A DNA stretch of 64,000 nucleotides, taken from contig NZ_AP029019.1 in NCBI RefSeq assembly GCF_037101375.1, positions 310,001-374,000 on the forward strand, read 5' to 3'. The position numbers and the translations under genes are program-made. The stretch comes from Acidovorax sp. DW039 (GTDB lineage: Bacteria > Pseudomonadota > Gammaproteobacteria > Burkholderiales > Burkholderiaceae_C). The notes below the pieces were generated by a model that was given only the letters and a program-made list of their open reading frames with translations, did no database searches and had not been told where the DNA came from. Positions 52,518 through 61,847 of the stretch are shown here, piece by piece; position 1 is the first letter of the stretch, and each line of letters opens with the position of its first letter.

Positions 52518-53426
52518 TCAGTGCTGCGCGCCCACACCCGCCGTGCCCGCCTTGCGCGCAGGCAGCGTTGCCAGCAGCGCTGCGCCCACGATCAGGCTGC
52601 CCCCCAGCACGGTGCGGGGGGCGAGTGCGGTGGCTGTGAGCAAAACCGAAGAGACGCTGGCAAACACCACCTCCGACAACATGATCAGCGCTGTGGTGCC
52701 CGCAGCCAGGCGGCTGGCCCCAAACTGCAGCGCGAAATTACTCAGCAGGAATGCGCCAGCCAGCAGCAGGGCCACCACCACCCAGCCCGTTGCCGGGGCG
52801 GGCAGGGATGGCACGATGCCTGCCGCCATGCCTGCGCAGGCACTGGCCAGAGCCATCAGGGTGCCGCCGCCAAACATGGCCAGCATGCGCGACTCGCTTG
52901 GCACCCGGTGCAGCCTGCGCAGCGTCACGTTGGTCAGGGCAAAGCAAAAGCCGCCTGCCAGGGCCAGAGCGTCAGCTCCAGACAGGTTCGCCAGCAGCCG
53001 CTGGGCCGATGCGTCAGCGGGCACCAGCACCAGTGCCACCCCGGCAAAAGCCAGCACCAGCCGCAGCACCGCAGCGCCGGTGGGGCGCTCCCCCAGCACG
53101 CGCCAGGCCAGCAGCACCGACCAGGCGGGCATCAAATAGAACAGCAGCACCACGCGCACCACGTCGCCCACCGTCACGGCCCAGTTGAAGGCCACATTGG
53201 TCAGCCCCGATGAAAGTGCCAACAGCCACAGAGCCGGGTGTTGCAGCGTGCGGCCCCACACCCCGGGCCGCGTGACCAGCAGGCTGACCACGGCCAGCGC
53301 GTACATCAGCGCCGTGGCCCACAGGGGGTGTACCCCCGCGTCATGCAACTGCCTGAAGGGCCACCATGAAACGCCCCACACAAAAGCATTGAACACCAGG
53401 GCAATAACGGGAAGAAAACTATGCAT
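52518..53426 (-). CDS. EamA/DMT-family transporter
   Basis: A 302-residue membrane protein with ten predicted helices, made of two EamA repeats (about 1-140 and 150-290). The segments FVWGVSWWPFRQLHDAGVHP and LAFAGVALVLVPADASAQ are typical of DMT exporters. The substrate is unknown. The start ATG 53426 lies four bases from a dispersed repeat copy (53430-53482), so the promoter or leader probably lies in that repeat or beyond it. Confidence 0.9.
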   Translation of the reverse strand: MHSFLPVIALVFNAFVWGVSWWPFRQLHDAGVHPLWATALMYALAVVSLLVTRPGVWGRTLQHPALWLLALSSGLTNVAFNWAVTVGDVVRVVLLFYLMPAWSVLLAWRVLGERPTGAAVLRLVLAFAGVALVLVPADASAQRLLANLSGADALALAGGFCFALTNVTLRRLHRVPSESRMLAMFGGGTLMALASACAGMAAGIVPSLPAPATGWVVVALLLAGAFLLSNFALQFGASRLAAGTTALIMLSEVVFASVSSVLLTATALAPRTVLGGSLIVGAALLATLPARKAGTAGVGAQH

Positions 53427-53429
53427 TCA

Positions 53430-53482
53430 AACAGGGCCTGGCACCCGTCCATAAAGCGCAAGGCGCTATCAAAAGTAGAGTG
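53430..53482 (-). repeat. Dispersed repeat copy G
   Basis: On the minus strand it reads CTTTTGATAGCGCCTTGCGC then TTTATGGACGGGTGCC. It is the most diverged copy and lies immediately upstream of the EamA gene. Confidence 0.6.
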
Positions 53483-53562
53483 ATTTGCCGGCGTGGGATT
53501 GCCTGCAACCCACGGCCCGGCGACCCCGCTGGCTCAGTCCAGCGGATGGGTCGGCGGATGGA

Positions 53563-54867
53563 TCAGTGGTGCGCATCCTGCCGCGCAATGTGCAGCAGGT
53601 GCTCCACCTCTTCAGAGTAGCGGGAGCAGTTGTTGATGTGCCAGCGGCGGATCAGCCACATCGTGCCCGCCACCACCAGCCCGAAGGCTGTGATGGCTCC
53701 GAACACCGACAGGCCGAGCTTGAGCGAGAGGCTGTAGAACGCGCCCAGACCCAGGATGCAGGCCTGCTCGTTGAAGTTCTGTACCGCAATCGAGCGGCCC
53801 GCGCCCATCAGGTTGTGCCCGCGGTGTTGCAGCAGCGCGTTCATGGGCACCACCAGGTAGCCACCCAGTCCACCCAGCAGAATCAGGAAGGGCACGGCAA
53901 TCCAGATGTCGCGGATGAACACCATCAGGATGAGCAGCAAGCCCATGGCAATGCCCAGCGGGATCACCTTGGTGGCAGCGTCCAGCCGCATGCGCATGGA
54001 GGCCACCACGGCCCCCACGGCCGTACCAATGGCCACCACGCCCGTAAGTGCCGACGCCTTGGGCGTGTCGTACCCCAGCGCCACGGCCGCCCAGGCCAGC
54101 ACGATGAACTTGAGATTGCCGCCCGCCCCCCAGAACAGAGTGGTGGTGGCCAGAGAGATTTGCCCCAGCTTGTCCCGCCACAGGCGGTTGTTGCAGGCCC
54201 AGAAGTCCGGCAGCAGGGCCAGCGTATTGGCCAGCAGGTTGCGCGAAGGGTCGGTGCGCAGGGGGCGCATCTCCACCCCCGTGTGCGGAATGCGCGTGTT
54301 GAACCAGGCTGCCAGCGCATACACCAGAATCAATGCTGCAATGGCCGACTCTGCCGGGGTGTCCACGCCGGTGTCCACCCACGGGATATCGATGGCCAGC
54401 AGCATGGGCGACAGATGGTGCCCCACCAGTTGTCCCCCCAGCAGCACCCCCAGGATGATGGAGGCAATCGTCAGCCCTTCGATCCATCCGTTGGCTTTGA
54501 CCAGTTGGGACGCGGGCAGCAACTCCGTCAGGATGCCGTATTTGGCCGGTGAATAGGCTGCCGCGCCCAGCCCTACCACGGCGTAGGCCATGAGCGGATG
54601 CGAGCCGAACAGCATCATCAGGCAGCCCACCACCTTGATGGCGTTGCTGATGAACATGACCTTGCCCTTGGGCAGTGCGTCGGCAAAGGCCCCCACAAAC
54701 GGGGCCAGCACCACGTAGAAAAGGGCAAACATGGGCACCAGGGCGGCGCGTTGCCACTCGGGGGCGCCATCGGTGCGCAGCAGCTCCACGGCGGCCACGA
54801 AGAGTGCGTTGTCGGCCAGCGAGCTGAAAAACTGCGCCGACATGATGGTGTAGAAACCGCGCTTCAT
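53563..54867 (-). CDS. lplT: Lysophospholipid transporter LplT
   Basis: A 434-residue MFS transporter with twelve predicted helices. Its N-terminus MKRGFYTIMSAQFFSSLADN ALF, the loop FVGAFADALPKGKVMFISN and AAYSPAKYGILTELLP match LplT, which flips lysophospholipids (lysophosphatidylethanolamine) into the inner leaflet for reacylation. In E. coli lplT is cotranscribed with aas; here aas is not adjacent. It is divergent from alr with about 135 bp between. Confidence 0.93.
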   Translation of the reverse strand: MKRGFYTIMSAQFFSSLADNALFVAAVELLRTDGAPEWQRAALVPMFALFYVVLAPFVGAFADALPKGKVMFISNAIKVVGCLMMLFGSHPLMAYAVVGLGAAAYSPAKYGILTELLPASQLVKANGWIEGLTIASIILGVLLGGQLVGHHLSPMLLAIDIPWVDTGVDTPAESAIAALILVYALAAWFNTRIPHTGVEMRPLRTDPSRNLLANTLALLPDFWACNNRLWRDKLGQISLATTTLFWGAGGNLKFIVLAWAAVALGYDTPKASALTGVVAIGTAVGAVVASMRMRLDAATKVIPLGIAMGLLLILMVFIRDIWIAVPFLILLGGLGGYLVVPMNALLQHRGHNLMGAGRSIAVQNFNEQACILGLGAFYSLSLKLGLSVFGAITAFGLVVAGTMWLIRRWHINNCSRYSEEVEHLLHIARQDAHH

Positions 54868-55004
54868 CGAATGGCTGGGGTCTGCATCAGCAAAGCTGAT
54901 GCTCTGATAAAAGTGGAAAACCTAGGCAAGTGAGCGGCGGTTATATCACGCAGACCCATGGCGACGGTGCCAGAATTCAAGCCCTTCTACCCGGTTTATC
55001 CCCC

Positions 55005-56120
55005 ATGCCACGTCCCATCCAAGCCCATATCCACACTGCTGCACTGCAACATAACCTCCAGCGCGTGCGTCAGGCTGTTCCAGACGCCAAGGTCTGGGCC
55101 GTGGTCAAGGCCAACGCTTACGGACACGGCATCGAGCGGGTGTTTGAAGGCCTGCGCGGCGCAGACGGCTTTGCGCTGCTGGACCTGGCCGAGGCGGAAC
55201 GCGTGCGGGCGCTGGGCTGGCGCGGGCCCATCCTGCTGCTAGAAGGGGTGTTTGAGCCACGCGATCTGGAAATCTGCTCCCGCCTGGGCCTGTGGCACGC
55301 CGTGCACTGCGACGAGCAGATCGACTGGCTGGCCGCGCACAAGACACAGGTGCCGCACCGTGTGTTCCTCAAGATGAACTCGGGCATGAACCGCCTTGGC
55401 TTCACCCCCGCCCGCTACCGCGCCGCCTGGGCACGGCTCAATGCCTTGCCCCAGGTGGACGAGATTTCGTACATGACCCATTTCAGCGATGCCGACGGCC
55501 CCCGCGGCATTGCGCACCAGATGGCGGCCTTCCAGACCGCGACCGAAGACCTGCCGGGCGAGCGCAGCCTGAGCAACAGCGCCGCCACCCTGCGCCACGC
55601 CAGCGACGCCGGGGTGCGTGCCGACTGGGTGCGCGCTGGCATCGTCGTATACGGCAGCGCGCCCGATTACCCCGAGCACACCGCCGAGCACTGGAGCCTG
55701 CAACCCACCATGAGCCTGACGAGCCGCCTCATCGGCATCCAGCAATTGCAGGCCGGAGACACCGTGGGCTATGGCTCCAGGTTCACTGCCGATGGCCCTC
55801 TCACCATCGGTGTGGCCGCCTGTGGCTACGCCGACGGCTACCCCCGCCACTGCGATACCGGTACCCCGGTGCTGGTGAACGGCATACGCACCCGCCTGGT
55901 GGGCCGCGTGAGCATGGACATGGTGACGGTGGACCTGACCCCTTTGCAGCATGCGGGTGTTTCGGTGGGAGTGGGCAGCGAAGTCACCCTCTGGGGCCGC
56001 GCCAGCAGCGGGGCCGTGCTTTCCATCGACGAGGTGGCCCGTGCGGCGGGCACGGTGGGCTATGAGCTGATGTGTGCGCTGGCTCAGCGCGTGCCGGTGG
56101 TGGTGGAAGAAAGCCGTTGA
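55005..56120 (+). CDS. alr: Alanine racemase
   Basis: A 371-residue PLP-dependent enzyme converting L- to D-alanine for peptidoglycan. The PLP-binding Lys is K35 in [10 protein letters not shown], and the second catalytic residue is Tyr256 in [22 protein letters not shown] is the typical C-terminal barrel motif. ATG 55005 is chosen ([20 protein letters not shown]) over upstream in-frame codons. In many relatives radA follows alr, but here the next gene is a chemoreceptor, 212 bp away. Confidence 0.96.
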   Translation: MPRPIQAHIHTAALQHNLQRVRQAVPDAKVWAVVKANAYGHGIERVFEGLRGADGFALLDLAEAERVRALGWRGPILLLEGVFEPRDLEICSRLGLWHAVHCDEQIDWLAAHKTQVPHRVFLKMNSGMNRLGFTPARYRAAWARLNALPQVDEISYMTHFSDADGPRGIAHQMAAFQTATEDLPGERSLSNSAATLRHASDAGVRADWVRAGIVVYGSAPDYPEHTAEHWSLQPTMSLTSRLIGIQQLQAGDTVGYGSRFTADGPLTIGVAACGYADGYPRHCDTGTPVLVNGIRTRLVGRVSMDMVTVDLTPLQHAGVSVGVGSEVTLWGRASSGAVLSIDEVARAAGTVGYELMCALAQRVPVVVEESR

Positions 56121-56296
56121 TTGGCGCAACGCTGGGGTGTAAGGATGGCCCCTGGGTTGATCCTTAACGCATGCAGATCGATGGTTGTGCTGATATGTAT
56201 CAACCATCTGTTGCCATCATTGCACTTTTTGAAGTCTTCTTGTCCTGCGATGAGGGGCATCGCTTCTTGTGAAATGTGACAATTTGGTTACATTTT

Positions 56297-56330
56297 AAAA
56301 TTAATCCCTTCATTTACAGGGATTAATTTT
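56297..56330. promoter_or_regulatory. Perfect 12-bp inverted repeat at the start of the chemoreceptor gene
   Basis: AAAATTAATCCC and GGGATTAATTTT, 12-bp perfect arms with a 10-base spacer, ending 2 bp before the ATG at 56333. It occupies the place where a ribosome-binding site should be; no purine-rich Shine-Dalgarno is seen other than GGGA inside the right arm. Confidence 0.75.
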
Positions 56331-56332
56331 TG

Positions 56333-58090
56333 ATGCGGAATATAAAAATATCCACACGGCTGATCGTGCTGGTGGCATGTGTGGCAACCCTGCTGGTGGC
56401 GCTGGGTGGACTGAGCCGGTGGGCGCTGCAAAAGGCGAACGAGTCCATGAACACGGTTTATGAGGACCGTGTGATGCCGCTGAAGCAACTGAGCGATCTG
56501 GGCTATCTGGTTCCGCGCAATCGCATATTGGTCATGGACATGCTGCTGCACCCGCAGCCAGACAACATCCAGAGGCGGTCGGCCGAGCTGGAGTCCAACA
56601 TGCAAAAGGTGGCGACCATCTGGGCTGCTTACATGGCCACGGAACTTACGGCAGAGGAAAAGCGGCTGGCCGATGGCTATGCCCTCAAACGTGACGCCTT
56701 TGTGCAGCAAGGGCTCAAGCCAGCGGTAACCGCCCTCCGGGCGGGCGATACAGACACCGCACAAAAGGTCTACCAGGAGCAAATCAGCCCCCTGGCCATG
56801 GAGATGCAGAAATTCGCAGACCAGTTGCTGCAATTGCAGGCAGACGAGGCCAAGTCGGTTTATGAGGCCCAGGTATCCCGCTACCAGACATTCCAGTGGG
56901 TTTTTGCCATTGCCATTGGCCTGTCCATCGCGCTGACCGTGGCCTTGGGCTGGGCCATCATCCGCAGCGTGCGCACATCATTGCAACTGGCGCAAGACGC
57001 TGTGAACGCTGTAGCCCAGGGTGACCTGACACACCCCATTCCGGATCAGGGGCGCGATGAAGTGGGCCTGTTGCTGCAAGCCCTGGCCGCCATGCAGACC
57101 AGCCTGACCAACGTGGTGGCTACCGTGCGCAGTGGCGCAGATGGAGTGGCTACCGCCAGTTCAGAAATTGCCCAGGGCAATACCGACCTGTCCAGCCGCA
57201 CGGAGGAACAGGCCAGTGCGCTGGAGGAGACCGCCGCCTCCATGGAACAGCTGGCCAGCACCGTCAAGCAAAACGCCGACAGTGCTCGCCAGGCCAATCA
57301 GCTGGCCGTGAACGCTTCCCACGTGGCTGAACAGGGGGGCTCCGTGGTGGGCGAAGTGGTGAACACCATGAAAGGCATCAACGCCAGCAGCAACAAGATT
57401 GCCGACATCATCAGCGTCATCGACGGCATTGCCTTCCAGACCAACATCCTGGCCCTGAACGCCGCTGTGGAAGCCGCCCGTGCAGGCGAACAAGGCCGCG
57501 GCTTTGCCGTGGTGGCCGGAGAAGTGCGCAGCCTGGCCCAGCGCAGCGCAGAAGCCGCCAAGGAAATCAAGAGCCTCATCACCGCCAGCGTAGAGCAGGT
57601 AGAGCAAGGCAGCCTGCTGGTAGACAAGGCTGGCACGACCATGACCGAAGTGGTCAGCGCCATCAAGCGCGTGTCGGACCTGATTGCCGAGGTGAGCGCC
57701 GCCAGCCATGAGCAAAGCCAGGGCGTGGCCCAGGTGGGCGAGGCCGTGGCACAGATGGATCAGGTCACGCAGCAGAACGCCGCGCTGGTGGAGGAGAGCG
57801 CCGCAGCTGCCAACAGCCTCAGTGCCCAGGCGCAGCAACTGCAGCAGGCCGTGGCCGTGTTCAAGCTGGCCGGGGGCAATCGCTACCAGCCTGCTCCTGT
57901 GGCAGCAGTGGCTGCGCCTGCAGCCCCGCGGGCCAAGGCCACTCCCGCCGTGGTCAAAGCCACTCCACCTGCGCCTGCACGCCAGCTTTCCCCCCAGGTC
58001 AACGGGCCGAAAAGCGGGCACGCTCCAAAGCCAGCTTCAGGCACGGCTACCACAGCTGCTGCAGATGCTGGCGAATGGGAGAGTTTCTAA
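56333..58090 (+). CDS. Methyl-accepting chemotaxis protein 1
   Basis: A 585-residue chemoreceptor. There are two membrane helices (about 9-28 and 188-209), a four-helix-bundle periplasmic sensor between them (about 30-187), a HAMP domain (about 210-262) and a signalling domain whose hairpin tip is [31 protein letters not shown]. The C-terminus ends EWESF, an xWxxF pentapeptide that can bind CheR/CheB. An Ala/Pro-rich linker precedes it. The ligand is unknown. It has no clear Shine-Dalgarno; a perfect inverted repeat sits immediately upstream. It is followed by a terminator, so it is transcribed apart from the next receptor. Confidence 0.94.
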   Translation: MRNIKISTRLIVLVACVATLLVALGGLSRWALQKANESMNTVYEDRVMPLKQLSDLGYLVPRNRILVMDMLLHPQPDNIQRRSAELESNMQKVATIWAAYMATELTAEEKRLADGYALKRDAFVQQGLKPAVTALRAGDTDTAQKVYQEQISPLAMEMQKFADQLLQLQADEAKSVYEAQVSRYQTFQWVFAIAIGLSIALTVALGWAIIRSVRTSLQLAQDAVNAVAQGDLTHPIPDQGRDEVGLLLQALAAMQTSLTNVVATVRSGADGVATASSEIAQGNTDLSSRTEEQASALEETAASMEQLASTVKQNADSARQANQLAVNASHVAEQGGSVVGEVVNTMKGINASSNKIADIISVIDGIAFQTNILALNAAVEAARAGEQGRGFAVVAGEVRSLAQRSAEAAKEIKSLITASVEQVEQGSLLVDKAGTTMTEVVSAIKRVSDLIAEVSAASHEQSQGVAQVGEAVAQMDQVTQQNAALVEESAAAANSLSAQAQQLQQAVAVFKLAGGNRYQPAPVAAVAAPAAPRAKATPAVVKATPPAPARQLSPQVNGPKSGHAPKPASGTATTAAADAGEWESF

Positions 58091-58196
58091 CGCAGGCATC
58101 GACCACCCAGGAAACTGACCCGTCTCAGTGCCCCTGATGACGAGTGCTTTTGCCGATTTTCCTGCTTGGTTACACCCGTCATGCCTCCAGCGATAT

Positions 58197-58231
58197 GGCG
58201 CGCCACACGTACTGTGTGGCGCGCCTTTTTT
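58197..58231 (+). terminator. Terminator of chemoreceptor 1
   Basis: GGCGCGCCACAC and GTGTGGCGCGCC form a perfect 12-bp stem around GTACT, followed by TTTTTT. Confidence 0.93.
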
Positions 58232-58693
58232 ATTGAATCTGAGGTGCCTTGTGCTGCAGTGAAGGCGGGTCACTTCGGTCGCTACAGCTATTGCGTGGTT
58301 TCGTTCTAAGTCCAGCGTCTTCTCCGGCCCATCCACGGGGCTGGGTTGCTCCGTTTTCACTTACCGCCCTTCGTAACGCCACACCGCACAAGAGTGAATG
58401 GCTGTGCAAGGCTTGGCCTATGTGGTCGTAAGGCACAGCGGTTCACGATGAATTGCTATAAAAATGATAAAAAAGAAATAAATATTGAAATGAAATCATT
58501 TTTCACAAATAATTCACTTCAGTGGAAATGATCCATCTGGTCATGAGCGCAAGCGCAGGGAGGCAAGGGCTTGCAATGCGCAGATGGGTGGGGGATCGGT
58601 TTCACATGCTTGCAGCTTGCTGGCGCTACACGCGCTTGGGTTTGGAGCAACCCCGGCAGGTTGGTCTATCTGACAAAAGAAGTGAGGACAACC
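58232..58693. other. Intergenic leader of chemoreceptor 2, no gene seen
   Basis: It contains an AT-rich stretch (about 58447-58515) that probably holds the promoter of chemoreceptor 2. Short frames here lack family features. Confidence 0.55.
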
Positions 58694-60439
58694 ATGAGTC
58701 ACCTGAAAGTTTCCACCCGTCTGATCCTGGGCTTTGGCCTGTTGGCGCTGATTGGCATTGCCATTGCGCTCGTTGGGGCGCTCAACATGCGTTCGATGGC
58801 GCAAGGCCTGCAGGAGGTGGCGGAGAGCCGCATGGTCAAAGTGGCGCAGTTCACCGATGTGAAAGACAACCTGAATGCGATTGGCCGCTTTGCAAGAAAC
58901 ATTCTGATTTCGGAAGACACAGCGTTTCGCAATCAAGAAAAGCAAAAGATTGCTGATCTGCGCAAAGCCAACACGGAGTTGCTGCAAAAGCTGGAGGCAT
59001 CCATCACCCTGCCCAAGGGCAAGGAGCTGATGGAGGTCATTCGACAAAACCGTGGCATCTACAACAAGGCCATTGACCGGTCCATAGAACTCGCAGAGCA
59101 GGGCGACAAGGCCGCTGCCGCTACCCAGTTGCTGGGCGAGGTGCTCACCTTGCAAAACGTGGTGTTCAACGCGGTGGACGAATCACGGGCCATGCAAAAA
59201 CAACTGGCAGACAAGCTCGCATCCGAAGCGGCACAAACCGCAGCAAGTTCGACGCTGTTGCTCGCGACCCTCGGTGGTTTGATGCTGTTGATCAGTCTGG
59301 TGGTGGGGTGGCTCATCGTGCGTGATCTGGTTCGGGCACTCGGCGCAGAACCTGCCGAACTGGCCGATGCCGCACAGGCTGTGGCTGCTGGTGATCTGAG
59401 CGTGGAATTGACCGTACGCCAAGGCGATGAGGTCAGCGTGATGGCCGCCATGGCCCGCATGCAGGCAGCGCTGACCTCCGTGGTGGCCACGGTGCGCAGC
59501 GGGGCAGATGGCGTGGCCACGGCCAGCTCGGAGATCGCGCAAGGCAACAGCGACCTTTCAAGCCGCACCGAACAGCAAGCCAGTGCGCTCGAAGAAACAG
59601 CGGCCTCCATGGAAGAGCTGGCCAGCACCGTCAAGCAAAACGCTGACAGCGCCCGCCAGGCCAATCAACTAGCCATGAATGCATCCACCGTGGCGGTGCA
59701 AGGGGGCGATGTGGTGGGCCAGGTGGTCAACACCATGAAGGTCATCAACGAAAGCTCCAAGAAGATTGCCGACATCATCAGCGTCATCGATGGCATTGCC
59801 TTCCAGACCAACATCCTGGCGCTGAACGCCGCCGTGGAGGCCGCGCGTGCAGGCGAGCAGGGCCGGGGCTTTGCCGTGGTGGCCAGCGAAGTGCGCAACC
59901 TGGCCCAGCGCAGCGCCGCCGCGGCCAAAGACATCAAGGCCCTGATCGACAACAGCGTGACGGAAGTGGAGCGTGGCACCACCCTGGTAGACCAGGCAGG
60001 CACGACCATGACCGAAGTGGTCAGCGCCATCAAGCGTGTATCGGACCTGATTGCCGAGGTGAGCGCTGCCAGCAACGAACAAAGCCAGGGCGTGGCCCAG
60101 GTGGGCGAGGCGGTATCGCAAATGGACCAGGTCACGCAGCAGAACGCCGCGCTGGTGGAAGAAAGTGCCGCGGCTGCCAACAGCCTGAGCACGCAAGCAC
60201 AGCAGCTGCAGCAGGCCGTGGCCGTGTTCAGGCTGGCCGCTGGCAGCAGTTACCAGATGGCACCCGCAGCACCTGCGCCGCGAGCAGTGGCCGCTCCTGC
60301 CTTCACCAAGTCCCCCGCCAAGCCCGCCCCCCAGCGCAAGCTGCCCGCAAAGGCCAGCAGCCCGCAGATGGGGCTGACCCCCGCGCGTCCAGCATTGGCC
60401 GGAGCAGGCGCGGACAACGGCGAGTGGGAGAACTTCTGA
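58694..60439 (+). CDS. Methyl-accepting chemotaxis protein 2
   Basis: A 581-residue chemoreceptor with TM1 about 8-31, a periplasmic four-helix-bundle sensor (about 32-184, different from that of receptor 1), TM2 about 185-208, HAMP about 209-265, and the same type of signalling domain ([20 protein letters not shown] then [16 protein letters not shown]). It ends EWENF, a CheR/CheB-docking pentapeptide. ATG 58694 follows AGTGAGGACAACC. The cytoplasmic halves of the two receptors are nearly identical for long runs, so they arose by duplication with divergence of the sensor, or exchange by recombination. Confidence 0.94.
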   Translation: MSHLKVSTRLILGFGLLALIGIAIALVGALNMRSMAQGLQEVAESRMVKVAQFTDVKDNLNAIGRFARNILISEDTAFRNQEKQKIADLRKANTELLQKLEASITLPKGKELMEVIRQNRGIYNKAIDRSIELAEQGDKAAAATQLLGEVLTLQNVVFNAVDESRAMQKQLADKLASEAAQTAASSTLLLATLGGLMLLISLVVGWLIVRDLVRALGAEPAELADAAQAVAAGDLSVELTVRQGDEVSVMAAMARMQAALTSVVATVRSGADGVATASSEIAQGNSDLSSRTEQQASALEETAASMEELASTVKQNADSARQANQLAMNASTVAVQGGDVVGQVVNTMKVINESSKKIADIISVIDGIAFQTNILALNAAVEAARAGEQGRGFAVVASEVRNLAQRSAAAAKDIKALIDNSVTEVERGTTLVDQAGTTMTEVVSAIKRVSDLIAEVSAASNEQSQGVAQVGEAVSQMDQVTQQNAALVEESAAAANSLSTQAQQLQQAVAVFRLAAGSSYQMAPAAPAPRAVAAPAFTKSPAKPAPQRKLPAKASSPQMGLTPARPALAGAGADNGEWENF

Positions 60440-60468
60440 TCCTCTGACCTTCACACGGTCACCCCTTC

Positions 60469-60501
60469 AAGGCCCGGCTATGTCGCCGGGCCTTTGTTTT
60501 T
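60469..60501 (+). terminator. Terminator of chemoreceptor 2
   Basis: AAGGCCCGGC and GCCGGGCCTT, perfect 10-bp arms, followed by TGTTTTT. Confidence 0.9.
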
Positions 60502-60568
60502 GTGGTGCTGCATCGGCGCTTCGGGCAATATGGCGGCCCATCTGTATTTGGGTACCCCCTGCATTCTT

Positions 60569-61432
60569 ATGGCGTCTCAACCCTCTTCCACCCCCAAGCA
60601 ACCGCGCCGCCGCCGCTGGACATCGGTGCGCCTGACAGCGCGCGATGTGGCCGATGACCTGCAGCAGCGCCACAGCCTGCGCTGGCACGGCCTGTGTATT
60701 GGCAGCCTCACGCTGCTGGGCATGCTGCTGGCCGCCTGGGTGCAAAAGCTGGTGGGGGTGCACATGCTGTCGGTGCGCTATGCCATCACGCTCACGGTGG
60801 GCTATGCCATCTACCTGCTGGTGCTGCGCTGGTGGGCCGCCCGCCTGCTGCGCGACGAAGCCGAAGACACTGAAGAATGGAACGCCGTGGATACGGTAGA
60901 TGCTTCGCTGGACGTGGCAGACGTTGTGGGCTCGCTGCCCCGGTTTCGCGGCACGGCCTCGGTGCCGCGTGGCGATGGGGCGGGCTTGTCTGATCTGGCA
61001 GATGCCTCCAGTGGCGTGGCCGATGTGGCCGAGGCAGGCAAAGGCCTGGGTGAGCTGGCGGGAGACGCGCTGGAAGGCCTGGGCAGTGCCGACGAAGGCG
61101 CGGTGGTGGTCATCCCGGTGGTGGCCATCTTCCTCATCGGCGCTGCCGTGCTGGCCGGGGCGGGCGCGCTGGCCATGCTGTTCTTCAGCTGGGATGTGCT
61201 TCTGGCGGTGGCGGTGGAGCTTGCCTTTTCTGTCGCTGCCGTGCGCGTGGCCACCGGGGTGGAGCGCGAAGGCTGGATCAGCGCCGCCGTGCGCCTGACC
61301 TGGAAGCCGCTGCTGGGCGCGCTGCTGTGCGCTGTGCTGCTGGGGGCCACCATCGACCACTTCATGCCCCAGGTGGATTCGCTGCCCGAAGCGGTGCGCG
61401 TGCTGCAGGGGCTGCCGCCTTACCCCAAGTGA
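60569..61432 (+). CDS. Uncharacterised multi-pass membrane protein
   Basis: A 287-residue protein that I do not recognise as a named family. After a basic N-terminus (KQPRRRRWTSVRLTARDVAD) it has two helices (about 45-90), a large soluble loop rich in Asp/Ala/Gly (about 100-185, DVADVVGSLPRFRGTASVPRG), then two to three helices (about 190-275). The repeated ADVVG/ADVAEAG acidic-Ala pattern in the loop is unusual. It lies alone between the chemoreceptors and a convergent iron-related cluster. ATG 60569 has only a weak ribosome-binding site. Confidence 0.8.
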   Translation: MASQPSSTPKQPRRRRWTSVRLTARDVADDLQQRHSLRWHGLCIGSLTLLGMLLAAWVQKLVGVHMLSVRYAITLTVGYAIYLLVLRWWAARLLRDEAEDTEEWNAVDTVDASLDVADVVGSLPRFRGTASVPRGDGAGLSDLADASSGVADVAEAGKGLGELAGDALEGLGSADEGAVVVIPVVAIFLIGAAVLAGAGALAMLFFSWDVLLAVAVELAFSVAAVRVATGVEREGWISAAVRLTWKPLLGALLCAVLLGATIDHFMPQVDSLPEAVRVLQGLPPYPK

Positions 61433-61460
61433 TTCTTGATGGCTGTTTGCTACTGAGGTA

Positions 61461-61518
61461 TTTGCTACTGTTTTAGTAGCTGTCTGCGCTTGTCTATCAA
61501 GCGCTAGAGCCAAAAATG
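61461..61518 (+). repeat. Dispersed repeat copy H
   Basis: Core TTTAGTAGCTGTCTGCGCTT then GTCTATCAAGCGCTAGAGCC. It lies between the convergent membrane-protein gene and the DUF3325 gene. Confidence 0.88.
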
Positions 61519-61532
61519 GTTATATGTCAGTG

Positions 61533-61847
61533 CTAATGCACCCAAGGCATCAGCACAACTAGCCACCGGGGCCGCCAGGTCAGCGTGAAGGCTACCGCCA
61601 GTGCGGCGGCGGCCAGGCCCATCACCCACACCAGAACGGCCATGGATGCGTGGTCTACCGCCAGACACAGCACCAGCGAGGTGGCCAGGCCCGTCGCGCC
61701 CAGCCAGCGCAGCGCATGCGCGGTGCGTGCGGGCAGGGCGGTGGTGCCGCACACTTGCTGCCAGTGCGCCTCCATGGCCAGGGCCAGCCAGGCCATGCCC
61801 AGCACACTGGCCGCCAGGGCGGCGGCATGCAAAACAGCGTCAGGCAT
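61533..61847 (-). CDS. DUF3325 membrane protein
   Basis: A 104-residue protein with three hydrophobic helices (about 7-25, 45-65 and 68-98) and the WQQVCG segment that marks DUF3325. In many Comamonadaceae, DUF3325 genes end clusters of DUF3649, a PepSY-associated protein and an outer-membrane siderophore receptor. Here its ATG overlaps the end of the PepSY gene by 8 bp, so the two are translationally coupled. It probably helps iron or siderophore uptake at the inner membrane. Confidence 0.85.
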   Translation of the reverse strand: MPDAVLHAAALAASVLGMAWLALAMEAHWQQVCGTTALPARTAHALRWLGATGLATSLVLCLAVDHASMAVLVWVMGLAAAALAVAFTLTWRPRWLVVLMPWVH

